From Pollutibacter soli (GTDB lineage: Bacteria > Bacteroidota > Bacteroidia > Chitinophagales > Chitinophagaceae), in contig JARJHS010000002.1 in assembly GCA_029269725.1 (NCBI GenBank), positions 868,001-932,000 on the forward strand: DNA of 64,000 nt. The letters run 5' to 3'. Numbering within the stretch: position 1 is the first letter of the stretch; every line of letters begins with the position of its first letter. Made by a program: the position numbers and the translations under genes. The notes beneath the pieces were generated by a model that did not search any database, had not been told where the DNA came from, and saw only the letters and a list, made by a program, of their open reading frames with translations. This document shows positions 8,819-17,863 of this stretch, piece by piece.

Positions 8819-11800
8819 GTGATTTTTCTTAAAATATATCAGTTTTTTGTGAAGAATAAACCTGCGTATTTTCTTGCGCTGGTTTTGAGTTTCGTTGTGG
8901 TTAGCTGGCTCGCTTCGGGTATTCACCTCGAAGAAGATATTTCAAGAATACTACCGGCGGATGAAAAGCTTTCTAAACTAAACCAGGTTTTCCGCGAGTC
9001 GAAGTTTGCGGATCAGTTAGTACTGCGTATAGGCCTGAAAGATTCTACGAAGACTGAACCCGATAGCCTGGTTGCGTATGCTGACGTTCTTTTGCCTGCC
9101 ATTGACAAAAGCATCAGGCCATATATAAAATCAATTCAATCCGCCGCCGATCCTGAAGATGCTATAGCACTCGTAAAAGATATTCAGGATCATCTTCCCT
9201 ATTACCTGGAAGAAAATGATTACCAACGGCTCGATAGTCTGATCACTCCAGATGCCATTCATCAAACGCTTCAGCAAAATATTCGTACACTTTCATCACC
9301 CATGGGTATGGCGATGGGAGAGGTCATCAGTCGTGATCCTGTTGGCATCAGTTATCCTGCATTGCGTAACCTGGAAAAACTGAATGCCGATGATAACCTT
9401 GAGTTATACAACGGTTATCTCGTTTCAAAAGATCACAGAGATCTGATGGTGATGATCACTCCATCTTTTCCACCTGGGAACACGGGTCAGAATGCGTTGT
9501 TTCTTCGCGGACTCGACTCTTTGATAAATCATTATCATGCAAACGGTTTTTCTCATATTGATGCAGGCTATTTTGGCGCAACAGCTGTTTCCACCGGTAA
9601 CGCACTTCAATTAAGAAAGGATGCGATGCTTACACAGGGTATTACTCTTTTGTTCCTGGTGTTGTTCTTCGCATTTTATTTCAGAAAGAGAAGAGCCCCA
9701 TTACTGATCCTGTTACCCGTTGCTTTTGGTGCATTGTTTTCTTTAGCAGCAATTCGTTTGATTGATGGGAGTATTTCAGTTATTGCTCTTGGTGCTGGTT
9801 CGATTGTACTGGGTATCGCAGTAAATTATTCATTGCACGTATTCAACCATTACCGGCATGTAAGAAATATGGAGACGGTAATCAGTGACCTCACACTGCC
9901 AATGACGGTGGGAGGATTTACTACTATTGCCGGATTTCTTTCGCTTCAGTTTACAGATTCCGCGATGCTTGCAGATCTCGGATTATTTGCAGCTTTTAGC
10001 CTTATTGGCGCCGCACTGGCTTCGCTGATATTTTTGCCGCCGCTCGCTGCAGAAAAAAATCATCAGCCCGTTACAGTTAACAAAAGCAAATCCTGGATCG
10101 ATCGTTTCTCTGGTTACCGGTTTGAATATAACCGCTGGCTGGTACTGGGTATTATTGCCCTGACCATTCTTTTTTCATTCTATGCGGGCAAGGCTGGTTT
10201 TGAAAGTGAGATGATGAACATGAATTACATGTCGTCAACTCTCCGGAAAAGCGAATCACAAATCAGCAGGATAAATGCCGATGCATTGCAATCAGTCTAT
10301 CTCGTTACTGAAGGCAAAACATTAGAGGAAGCACTGCGCAGAAGCGAAAAGAAACAAAGCGTCCTTGACTCCCTGGTTAAAAATGGAACCGTCAGGAAAT
10401 ATGCAGGACTTTCTTCCGCGATGATTTCCGACTCACTCAGAAAAACAAGAGTTGCAAGATGGAATACATTCTGGGATGAGAAGAAAAAACAATCGTTGTT
10501 CCGGCAGCTTGATAAAGAAGGAAAATCTCTCGGTTATAATCCCACTGCATTTGAACAGTTTCGTGAATTACTCAGCAAAGATTACACGATTCCAGATACG
10601 AACAGCAGAAACTATATTTCGGATGCAGCTCTGAGTGGTTACTTAGCGCAGACACCTGATCATGTTTCGTTGTATACACTCATAAAAGTTGCTCCCGGAA
10701 AAAGAGCAGAAATATATGCAGCTCTCGGTGAATCAGAAGGGCAGGTAGTAATGGACAAACAATACATTACATCCCGACTGGTGGAAATCGTGAACAAGGA
10801 TTTCACCAGGATTGCATTGATCACATCAATCCTTGTGTTCGTTGTTTTGCTGATAACCTATGGTCGGATCGAACTTGCGCTGGTGGCATTTATTCCGATG
10901 GTGATTACATGGATATGGATACTGGGAATCATGGGAATGGCGGGTCTGAAATTCAATATCGTAAACATCATTATATCTGCTTTGATTTTTGCCCTCGGTG
11001 ACGACTACAGTCTGTTTATCATGGACGGCCTTGTGAATGAATATCGCGCCGGGAAAAAAACGCTCGCATCGTTCAAGTCATCGATAGTATTATCTGCACT
11101 AACAACTATTACAGGTCTTGGTGTTCTGATCTTTGCAAAGCATCCGGCATTAAGATCAATCGCTGTAATATCTATTATCGGCATTGCATCAGTCGCGCTG
11201 ATTGCACAGGTAATGATTCCCTTCTTTTTTAGTTTGATCATCCGCAACAGGGTGGCTAAAAAATATTTCCCCTGGACCTTTACAGGATTTCTCACCTCCG
11301 TTTTTGCGTTTACCTATTTTGTACTCGGTTGCATATTATGTACACTACTCGGTTTGGTTTTGTACCTGTTCAAACCGTTCGGAAAAGAAAAAGTAAAATT
11401 GTTTTATCACCGGGTAATCTCAAAATATTGCTGGTCAGTGATGTACATCATGGGCAACCATGAGAAAAAAATTTTCAATACAACCAATGAGGACTTCAAA
11501 AAGCCAGCGGTGTTAATTGCGAATCATCAATCCTTCCTTGACATATTATGCATGATTATGCTTCATCCCAAGCTCATTCTTTTTACAAATAAATGGGTTT
11601 GGAACTCTCCTGTATTTGGTGCTGTGGTCAGGATGGCCGATTATTTTCCCGTTGCACGTGGAGTAGAAAATGGCATCGGGCAGATAGCTGAAAGAGTGAA
11701 AGAAGGCTATTCGGTAGTAATCTTTCCGGAAGGTACCAGAACACCGGATGGTGTAATGAAGCGATTTCACAAAGGAGCTTTCTTTTTAGCTGAGCAACTG

Positions 11801-12688
11801 AACCTCGACATCATTCCTGTAGTTATACATGGTACGGGATATACGATGACGAAGGGAGATTTTCTTCTGAAGAATGGACAAATCTCTTTGAAGATACTTC
11901 CCAGGATTACACCTGATGACAATCGTTTTGGCCAGGGTTATGCAGAACGTGCAAAATTGATTGGCAGATTTTTCAGATCAGAGTTTGCGAATCTGAAGGC
12001 TGAAATTGAAACACCCGATTATTTCAGGGAGAAGCTGAAATACAATTTTATCTATAAGGGGCCTGTGCTGGAATGGTACATGCGCATAAAGACCAGGCTT
12101 GAAAAAAACTACAAATCATTTAATGAAATCGTTCCGAAAAAAGGGAAGATACTGGATGTCGGATGTGGTTATGGTTTTATGAGTTATATGCTGGCTTTTT
12201 CTTCCGCGGAAAGAGAAATTACAGGTATCGATTTTGATGATGACAAGATTTCAACAGCAAGGCATTGCTTCAGCAGAAACGAAGAAATCAATTTTGAAAC
12301 CGCAGATATAATGCAGTTCCGGTTCGGAAACTATGATTGTATCATTCTTGCCGATATGTTGCATTATCTTCAGCCGGGGCAGCAGAAATTAATCCTCGAA
12401 AAATGCATCCGGCAATTGAATGTCAGAGGTACAATCGTGATTCGCGATGGCAATAAAGAGTTGGTGGAAAAACATAAGGGCACTGTGTTGACTGAATTCT
12501 TTTCAACAAAGCTGATCGGGTTTAATAAAACATCTGCAAAAGGCTTGTCTTTCTTATCCGGTGAAATGGTTCGCGAACTGGCGAGGAATTATGGTTTGCA
12601 GATTACTGAAATTGATGAGACGAAGTATACTTCGAATATGTTGTTCATTTTGAAAAAGGAGAAGGACGTAAACTATGCATCGGTTTGA
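8819..12688 (+). CDS. MMPL transporter / acyltransferase / methyltransferase fusion
   Basis: A 1289-residue trifunctional protein. Residues ~1-830 form an RND/MMPL exporter with two blocks of membrane segments, each after a large extracytoplasmic loop. Residues ~860-1060 are a lysophospholipid (PlsC-type) acyltransferase with H903-Q-S-F-L-D908 and FPEGTR (from 969). Residues ~1085-1289 are a class I SAM methyltransferase with motif I DVGCGYG (Asp1113). The start is GTG 8819, 16 bases after the upstream stop. The same three-domain protein is known from Bacteroidota pigment clusters. It likely exports the pigment or a pigment lipid and modifies it. Its end overlaps the following oxidoreductase by 14 bases. 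Confidence 0.94.
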   Translation: MIFLKIYQFFVKNKPAYFLALVLSFVVVSWLASGIHLEEDISRILPADEKLSKLNQVFRESKFADQLVLRIGLKDSTKTEPDSLVAYADVLLPAIDKSIRPYIKSIQSAADPEDAIALVKDIQDHLPYYLEENDYQRLDSLITPDAIHQTLQQNIRTLSSPMGMAMGEVISRDPVGISYPALRNLEKLNADDNLELYNGYLVSKDHRDLMVMITPSFPPGNTGQNALFLRGLDSLINHYHANGFSHIDAGYFGATAVSTGNALQLRKDAMLTQGITLLFLVLFFAFYFRKRRAPLLILLPVAFGALFSLAAIRLIDGSISVIALGAGSIVLGIAVNYSLHVFNHYRHVRNMETVISDLTLPMTVGGFTTIAGFLSLQFTDSAMLADLGLFAAFSLIGAALASLIFLPPLAAEKNHQPVTVNKSKSWIDRFSGYRFEYNRWLVLGIIALTILFSFYAGKAGFESEMMNMNYMSSTLRKSESQISRINADALQSVYLVTEGKTLEEALRRSEKKQSVLDSLVKNGTVRKYAGLSSAMISDSLRKTRVARWNTFWDEKKKQSLFRQLDKEGKSLGYNPTAFEQFRELLSKDYTIPDTNSRNYISDAALSGYLAQTPDHVSLYTLIKVAPGKRAEIYAALGESEGQVVMDKQYITSRLVEIVNKDFTRIALITSILVFVVLLITYGRIELALVAFIPMVITWIWILGIMGMAGLKFNIVNIIISALIFALGDDYSLFIMDGLVNEYRAGKKTLASFKSSIVLSALTTITGLGVLIFAKHPALRSIAVISIIGIASVALIAQVMIPFFFSLIIRNRVAKKYFPWTFTGFLTSVFAFTYFVLGCILCTLLGLVLYLFKPFGKEKVKLFYHRVISKYCWSVMYIMGNHEKKIFNTTNEDFKKPAVLIANHQSFLDILCMIMLHPKLILFTNKWVWNSPVFGAVVRMADYFPVARGVENGIGQIAERVKEGYSVVIFPEGTRTPDGVMKRFHKGAFFLAEQLNLDIIPVVIHGTGYTMTKGDFLLKNGQISLKILPRITPDDNRFGQGYAERAKLIGRFFRSEFANLKAEIETPDYFREKLKYNFIYKGPVLEWYMRIKTRLEKNYKSFNEIVPKKGKILDVGCGYGFMSYMLAFSSAEREITGIDFDDDKISTARHCFSRNEEINFETADIMQFRFGNYDCIILADMLHYLQPGQQKLILEKCIRQLNVRGTIVIRDGNKELVEKHKGTVLTEFFSTKLIGFNKTSAKGLSFLSGEMVRELARNYGLQITEIDETKYTSNMLFILKKEKDVNYASV

Positions 12689-14195
12689 CATTGTGATCAT
12701 AGGTAGTGGTATGGGCGGCCTGGTCTGCGGCGATCTCCTGAGCAGGGAAGGTTACCAGGTGTGCATAATTGAAAAAAATAAACAGCTGGGTGGCTGCCTG
12801 CAGAGTTTTTCCAGGGATAAAAGGATATTCGAGTCAGGGGTACATTATATCGGTGGTTTGGAAAAGGGACAGAATCTGTACCGGATTTTCGACTACCTGG
12901 GATTGATGGAGAAGCTACACCTGGAGAGGATAAATGAAGATGCTTTTGATAAGATAATTATCGGGGATGATCCGAAAGTGTATTCGCTTGCACAGGGTTG
13001 GGATCAGTTTTATGATTCGCTTCTCAGGGATTTTCCCGGAGAAGAACCAGGATTAAAAAAGTATCGCGATACGCTTCGCGGGATATGTCTTCGTTTCCCT
13101 TTGTACAACTTACGTTCGGGAGGATCTTTTGCCGAGAAGACGGAAGCGATGGAAGTGGATACGGAACGATTTATAAAGTCGTGTACGGAAAATGAAAAGC
13201 TGCGGGCTGTGCTCGGCGGAAATAATATTCTTTATGCCGGCCGCGGAAATGAAACTCCTTTGTATGTACATGCATTGATACAGAATCACTATATCGAAAG
13301 TTCATGGAAATGTCTCAACGGCGGATCGCAGATTGGTAAATTTCTTGCTGCAAATATCCGTGAAAGAGGAGGAGTAATATTGCGAAATACAGAAGTGAAG
13401 AAAATAGTTGGAGATGGAAAAGAGGCAACCCATGTTACTTTAGCTGATGGAAATGTAATCTATGCTGCTGTTTTCATTTCTAATCTCCATCCTATGAAAA
13501 CTTTGGAAATGCTGGAAGGTCTCCGCATTAAACCTGCCTATCAGCATCGTCTCGAAAGTCTTAAGAATACCGTTTCTTCATTTACACTCAATATCGTTCT
13601 GAAGAAAAATACAGTTCCCTACCAGAGCAGTAATACTTATTTTCATAAGGAAGGAAAGTTATGGTCACTCGATGAATATACGCAGGACAACTGGCCGTTG
13701 GGATATGGAGTGTTCTTCACTCCGCAACGTGATAATCATCAATGGGCCGAATCAGTAAGTATAATAACTTATATGCATTTCGAAGAAGTTGAGCAATGGG
13801 GAGATACTTTCAATACAACATTGTATCCGTCCGAAAGAACTGCAGAGTACCAGGAGTTCAAAAAACTTAAGGAAGAGAAGTTGCTGGATTGCGTAGCTGA
13901 ACGTTTTCCTGGTATACGGGAAAATATTGAAGCCATTTATTCAGCTACTCCGCTGTCTTATCGTGACTATATCGGAAATGATGATGGATCCTTATATGGA
14001 ATTGCGAAGGATTATCGCGAGCCATTAAAAACATTGATTCCGCCGAGAACTCATGTATCCAACCTTTTTCTTACGGGACAGAACCTGAACCTGCACGGAA
14101 TTCTTGGTGCAACCATCAGTGCTTTATCAACAACGACTGCAGTCATGGGAAATGATTCTGTTGTGGAAAAAATCCGAAATGCCGAAAACGCGTAA
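12675..14195 (+). CDS. FAD-dependent oxidoreductase, phytoene desaturase/isomerase-like
   Basis: A 506-residue flavoprotein with an N-terminal dinucleotide-binding motif (IGSGMGGLVCG, residues ~9-19), the adjacent acidic strand end (IIEKNKQLGG) and a C-terminal FAD contact (LTGQNLNLHGILGA). This matches the phytoene desaturase/carotenoid isomerase group. In a polyene pigment cluster it may desaturate or isomerise the polyene chain or aromatise a ring; which of these cannot be read. ATG 12675 overlaps the fusion gene by 14 bases, and the next gene starts inside its end, so the three are co-translated. Confidence 0.88.
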   Translation: MHRFDIVIIGSGMGGLVCGDLLSREGYQVCIIEKNKQLGGCLQSFSRDKRIFESGVHYIGGLEKGQNLYRIFDYLGLMEKLHLERINEDAFDKIIIGDDPKVYSLAQGWDQFYDSLLRDFPGEEPGLKKYRDTLRGICLRFPLYNLRSGGSFAEKTEAMEVDTERFIKSCTENEKLRAVLGGNNILYAGRGNETPLYVHALIQNHYIESSWKCLNGGSQIGKFLAANIRERGGVILRNTEVKKIVGDGKEATHVTLADGNVIYAAVFISNLHPMKTLEMLEGLRIKPAYQHRLESLKNTVSSFTLNIVLKKNTVPYQSSNTYFHKEGKLWSLDEYTQDNWPLGYGVFFTPQRDNHQWAESVSIITYMHFEEVEQWGDTFNTTLYPSERTAEYQEFKKLKEEKLLDCVAERFPGIRENIEAIYSATPLSYRDYIGNDDGSLYGIAKDYREPLKTLIPPRTHVSNLFLTGQNLNLHGILGATISALSTTTAVMGNDSVVEKIRNAENA

Positions 14196-15855
14196 AATAT
14201 TCCGTTGGGTTTTATATTTCATCGGGACAATACTTTTATTGTGTCTTGGTCTTTTTATCTATGTAAGTATTGTTTCAAAAACAGAACCACCATTAATCAC
14301 CAACCGGGCTGCAGATACGTGGCAAAGAGAAGATAAAGGAGAGGGTTTTTATACCTTAAAGAACAGTTGGTTTCGAAAAAGTAAGTCAGGATTGTATGAA
14401 ATGTACGTGGAGGGAAATCCATATGAAATGGGTGTGATTAACGGGAAATTAAGTAAAGAGCTTGTCGTAAACCAGGAGATCTATTTCAATGAACAGATCT
14501 CAAAAATGATTCCATCAAAATCTTACCTGCACTTTCTGAAATATTTCGTCGGGTGGTTTAACCGCCACCTGGATAAAAATGTCAGTGATGAATATAGAAA
14601 AGAAATTTACGGCGTTTCGCAATCTGCATCAGGTGACTTCGGATACATTGGAACTCCCTACCAGCGAATCTTAAATTACCACGCAGCACATGATATCGGT
14701 CATGCCTTGCAGAGTATGGCACTGGTGGGTTGTACATCTTTTGGTACCTGGGATAATCTGTCGGCTGATGGTACAATGATCATCGGTCGCAATTTTGATT
14801 TTTATGTAGGCGACAAATTCGCAACCGACAAGATCGTTGCATTTTATCATCCATCCACAGGAAACAGGTTTATGACTGTAACCTGGGGAGGGTTTATCGG
14901 TGCAGTCTCCGGCATGAATGAAAAAGGTTTGACAGTAACTATCAATGCTGCAAAAACAGCAATTCCTTCCGGCGCGGAAACACCTGTATCCCTTGTTGCA
15001 AGAGAGATCCTGCAGTATGCCGGCAATATAGAAGAAGCGAAAAAGATTGCAGCCAGCCGCAAGATGTTTGTATCAGAATCTTTCCTTGTCGCTTCAGCCG
15101 CAGATCATAAAGCTGTCGTCATTGAGAAGACGCCGGAAGCAATGGATGTATATGATCCGGGAAAAGACTATATCGTTTGTGCTAATCATTTCCAGGGATC
15201 GTCACTGGTAAATACGGTCGAAAACCAGGAACAGATACATGAGAGTGCCTCGGAATACAGGTATAAACGTCTGCAGCAGTTGCTTGATTCCAATGGAAAA
15301 AATACAGTGGAAAAAACCATCGGTATCCTGCGCGATCAGAAAGGGATTAATAATCGTAATATCGGTATGGGGAATGAGAAGGCCATCAACCAGCTGATTG
15401 CTCATCACTCCATTGTTTTTGAACCGGAGAAAAGACTGGTATGGGTATCAACATCACCATGGCAGCTGGGAGAATATGTAGCATATGATTTAAATAAGGT
15501 TTTTGGACTTGCAGGAAAATCCAGTAATGAAGAGATTTCCGATAGTTCACTCCGTGTACCAGCAGATAGCTTCTTGCAGACGAAATCATTCGCCGATTTT
15601 GAAAGATTCCGGAGCTACCGGAAACGCATACTTGACCATCAGCCGGTGAACGCCGACAGCATCGTGGCTTCCAATCCTGAGTACTATCATGCGTGGGTCC
15701 TGGCGGGCGATGAAAGTTTCAGAAAGGAGGACTATCAGAAAGCGATGCAGTTTTATGCTAAGGCGCTTACCAAGGAAATTGCTACAAAAAAAGAATACGA
15801 CTATATTCACGGGCAAATGGAAAAGACTGGCCGTAAAATAGAAAAAAGCTTATGA
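14179..15855 (+). CDS. C45-type Ntn-hydrolase (acyltransferase/hydrolase)
   Basis: A 558-residue protein anchored by one N-terminal membrane segment (residues ~12-31). It has the core of the acyl-CoA:6-aminopenicillanate acyltransferase (C45) family. The motif VGCTSFGTW places the self-cleavage nucleophile at Cys185, and NFDFYVGD follows as in the family. The last ~60 residues look like a single TPR-type helix pair (HAWVLAGDESFRKEDYQKAM). ATG 14179 starts just before the membrane segment; the longer frame from 14104 lies wholly inside the upstream gene. Likely periplasmic. It could transfer or hydrolyse an acyl or amide group on the product; the substrate is unknown. Confidence 0.87.
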   Translation: MPKTRKIFRWVLYFIGTILLLCLGLFIYVSIVSKTEPPLITNRAADTWQREDKGEGFYTLKNSWFRKSKSGLYEMYVEGNPYEMGVINGKLSKELVVNQEIYFNEQISKMIPSKSYLHFLKYFVGWFNRHLDKNVSDEYRKEIYGVSQSASGDFGYIGTPYQRILNYHAAHDIGHALQSMALVGCTSFGTWDNLSADGTMIIGRNFDFYVGDKFATDKIVAFYHPSTGNRFMTVTWGGFIGAVSGMNEKGLTVTINAAKTAIPSGAETPVSLVAREILQYAGNIEEAKKIAASRKMFVSESFLVASAADHKAVVIEKTPEAMDVYDPGKDYIVCANHFQGSSLVNTVENQEQIHESASEYRYKRLQQLLDSNGKNTVEKTIGILRDQKGINNRNIGMGNEKAINQLIAHHSIVFEPEKRLVWVSTSPWQLGEYVAYDLNKVFGLAGKSSNEEISDSSLRVPADSFLQTKSFADFERFRSYRKRILDHQPVNADSIVASNPEYYHAWVLAGDESFRKEDYQKAMQFYAKALTKEIATKKEYDYIHGQMEKTGRKIEKSL

Positions 15856-16226
15856 TCCGCGGGATTGGGATCGATATGATCGAAGTGGAAAGGATCGCCC
15901 TCAAAGTAGGGAAGGACAGTGGGTTTCGTGAGCTCGTTTTTTCGCAGGATGAAATTGATTATTGCGAAAGCAAAACACATTGCGCTGAACACTACGCCGC
16001 GAGGTTTGCTGCAAAAGAAGCATTCTTTAAGGCACTTGGCACGGGTTGGAAAAACGGTACTGCATTTAACGAAATAGAAATTGTACATGATACAGAAGGA
16101 TGTCCGCACCTTCGTTTCAAAGGAGAAACTGCAAAGACTGTAGAATCATTAAAACTTGGAAAGATCATTGTTTCTTTGTCTCATATCAAAACAGTAGCAA
16201 CAGCAATAGTTATTATCGAAAGTTAA
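15852..16226 (+). CDS. acpS: Holo-ACP synthase (AcpS-type phosphopantetheinyl transferase)
   Basis: A 124-residue AcpS-size protein with the two metal-binding motifs: GIDMIEVERI (Asp8) and ARFAAKEAFFKALGTG (Glu56). It transfers 4'-phosphopantetheine from CoA to the Ser of the carrier proteins encoded nearby. The ATG overlaps the previous stop as ATGA. A pathway-dedicated transferase for the three ACPs of this cluster is the simplest reading; whether the genome has another copy cannot be seen here. Confidence 0.93.
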   Translation: MIRGIGIDMIEVERIALKVGKDSGFRELVFSQDEIDYCESKTHCAEHYAARFAAKEAFFKALGTGWKNGTAFNEIEIVHDTEGCPHLRFKGETAKTVESLKLGKIIVSLSHIKTVATAIVIIES

Positions 16227-16227
16227 T

Positions 16228-17517
16228 ATGCAGCAGAATCAGCTTTCATTTCAGAAGGAAGACGTCATCAGGAAATTCCAGGAAGAAAAATTACGGGAGC
16301 TGATTAACTATCTGCATTTGAATTCTCCGTTTTACAAGGAACTTTTTAAACATCACAATATTGCTCCCGATCAGATCTGCACACTCGAAGATCTGACCCG
16401 CATTCCTCTTACAACAAAAGAAGATCTGCAGCAACGAAACCTGGATTTTCTTTGTGTGCCGAGGGATAAAGTGATTGAGTATAGCTCTACTTCGGGTACG
16501 CTTGGTAGTCCGGTAACCATAATGCTGACGGATAATGATCTGAATCGTTTGGCACACAACGAGTATTCGTCATTTGTCTGCGCAGGAGGTCGTCCAGACG
16601 ACGTGTATCAGCTGATGCTAACACTTGATCGCCAGTTCATGGCGGGCATGGCTTACTATTCAGGTATACGGAAGCTGGGGGCAGGAATTATAAGGCTGGG
16701 TCCCGGAGTGCCTTCCTTGCAATGGGAGACAATTGTGCGCATTAAACCGACAGCTATTGTCGCGGTGCCTTCCTTCATTGTAAAACTGATTCAGTTTGCA
16801 CTCGAACACGGCATTGACATCAATAAAACTTCGGTAAAAAAAGCCGTGTGTATCGGAGAGAATATCCGAAATACAGATTTCTCATTGAACATGCTTGGTA
16901 AGAAGATTACCGGGCATTGGGATATTCAATTGTATTCGACTTATGCTTCAACAGAAATGCAAACGGCTTTCACGGAATGCAATGAAGGTCGTGGTGGTCA
17001 TTTGCAACCAGAACTGTTGATTCTTGAAATCTTAAATGAAAATGATCAACCTGTCGGGCCGGGTGAAGCCGGAGAGGTGACGATCACGACATTGGGTGTT
17101 GAAGCAATGCCATTGCTCAGGTATAAGACAGGTGATGTTTGTATGTATGTGAATGACCACTGTTCCTGCGGCAGGAACACAGTACGGCTTTCACCGATCA
17201 TAGGCAGAAAAAAACAGATGATCAAATACAAGGGCACAACCCTGTATCCACCTGCTTTGTTTGACCTGTTGAATGAAATGGAAGAGGTTGCCGATTTTGT
17301 TGCTGAGGTATACTCAAACGATATCGGTATGGATGAAGTTTTACTGCATCTGGAGGCAGTTAATTATTCAGAAGAAACTGATCGAAAGATCAGGGCTTAT
17401 CTCCAGGCAAGGTTAAGGGTCAGTCCGCATGTACGATACGTTACAAAAGATGAAATACGAGCGATGCAATTTCCGGAATCGGGAAGAAAGGCTGTTAAAT
17501 TCATTGACCGCAGATGA
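16228..17517 (+). CDS. Aryl-acid activating enzyme, phenylacetate-CoA ligase family
   Basis: A 429-residue ANL-superfamily enzyme of the PaaK type. The phosphate-binding loop reads YSSTSGTLGSPV (residues ~89-100), the adenine motif region contains YSTYASTEMQ, and the hinge follows LLRYKTGD. It starts one base after acpS. Close to a tyrosine ammonia-lyase and several ACPs, it most likely activates 4-coumarate (as CoA ester or directly onto ACP) to prime the aryl polyene. Substrate choice cannot be read from the motifs. Confidence 0.9.
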   Translation: MQQNQLSFQKEDVIRKFQEEKLRELINYLHLNSPFYKELFKHHNIAPDQICTLEDLTRIPLTTKEDLQQRNLDFLCVPRDKVIEYSSTSGTLGSPVTIMLTDNDLNRLAHNEYSSFVCAGGRPDDVYQLMLTLDRQFMAGMAYYSGIRKLGAGIIRLGPGVPSLQWETIVRIKPTAIVAVPSFIVKLIQFALEHGIDINKTSVKKAVCIGENIRNTDFSLNMLGKKITGHWDIQLYSTYASTEMQTAFTECNEGRGGHLQPELLILEILNENDQPVGPGEAGEVTITTLGVEAMPLLRYKTGDVCMYVNDHCSCGRNTVRLSPIIGRKKQMIKYKGTTLYPPALFDLLNEMEEVADFVAEVYSNDIGMDEVLLHLEAVNYSEETDRKIRAYLQARLRVSPHVRYVTKDEIRAMQFPESGRKAVKFIDRR

Positions 17518-17863
17518 ATTATTTCTTCAAAATCTGTACAAAGATTTAATCAGAACCAGGTTATGAAAATCGTTGAAGTTTGTCAGATAATTTCGGATGG
17601 GTAAAGTCGATACTTCATTTTTCACGACGTCAGGGTAAGCAAATTCATCGGCAATATTCCGAATTCGTAAAGCTGTTTCCGGTGATTTTCCGCTCCTGTT
17701 TCGACTATCCATTTTGATTACGACGTAGGATTTCAGATTAAATAGACAGGGTCTCACATTTATCTGTTGCCTGCTGCCCGCTCCCTGCTGCCTATTTCCG
17801 ATCTTTACCTTAATTTCGCACGTTTTATTACTTTACGGTTAAATTGAAAAATTACCCAATATC
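17518..17863. other. Intergenic gap, 346 bases
   Basis: No convincing gene. A 76-codon minus-strand frame (17527-17757) has no recognisable family and only a GTG start. A 7-base-period array lies at 17766-17800. TTAATTTCGC at 17810-17819 and TTTTATTAC at 17823-17831 are AT-rich candidates for the promoter of the ammonia-lyase gene, without a clear -33/-7 pair. Confidence 0.5.
17766..17800. repeat. 7-base-period array (GCTGCCT type)
   Basis: Five heptads in register: GTTGCCT, GCTGCCC, GCTCCCT, GCTGCCT, ATTTCCG. It is unusually GC-rich for an intergenic stretch of this genome, yet it has the same period as the AT-rich arrays elsewhere. Confidence 0.72.

Noticed and set aside
17527-17757. 76-codon minus-strand frame between the ligase and ammonia-lyase genes
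   Set aside because: It starts with GTG, has no recognisable family or structure and lies against the direction of all neighbours; more likely chance.
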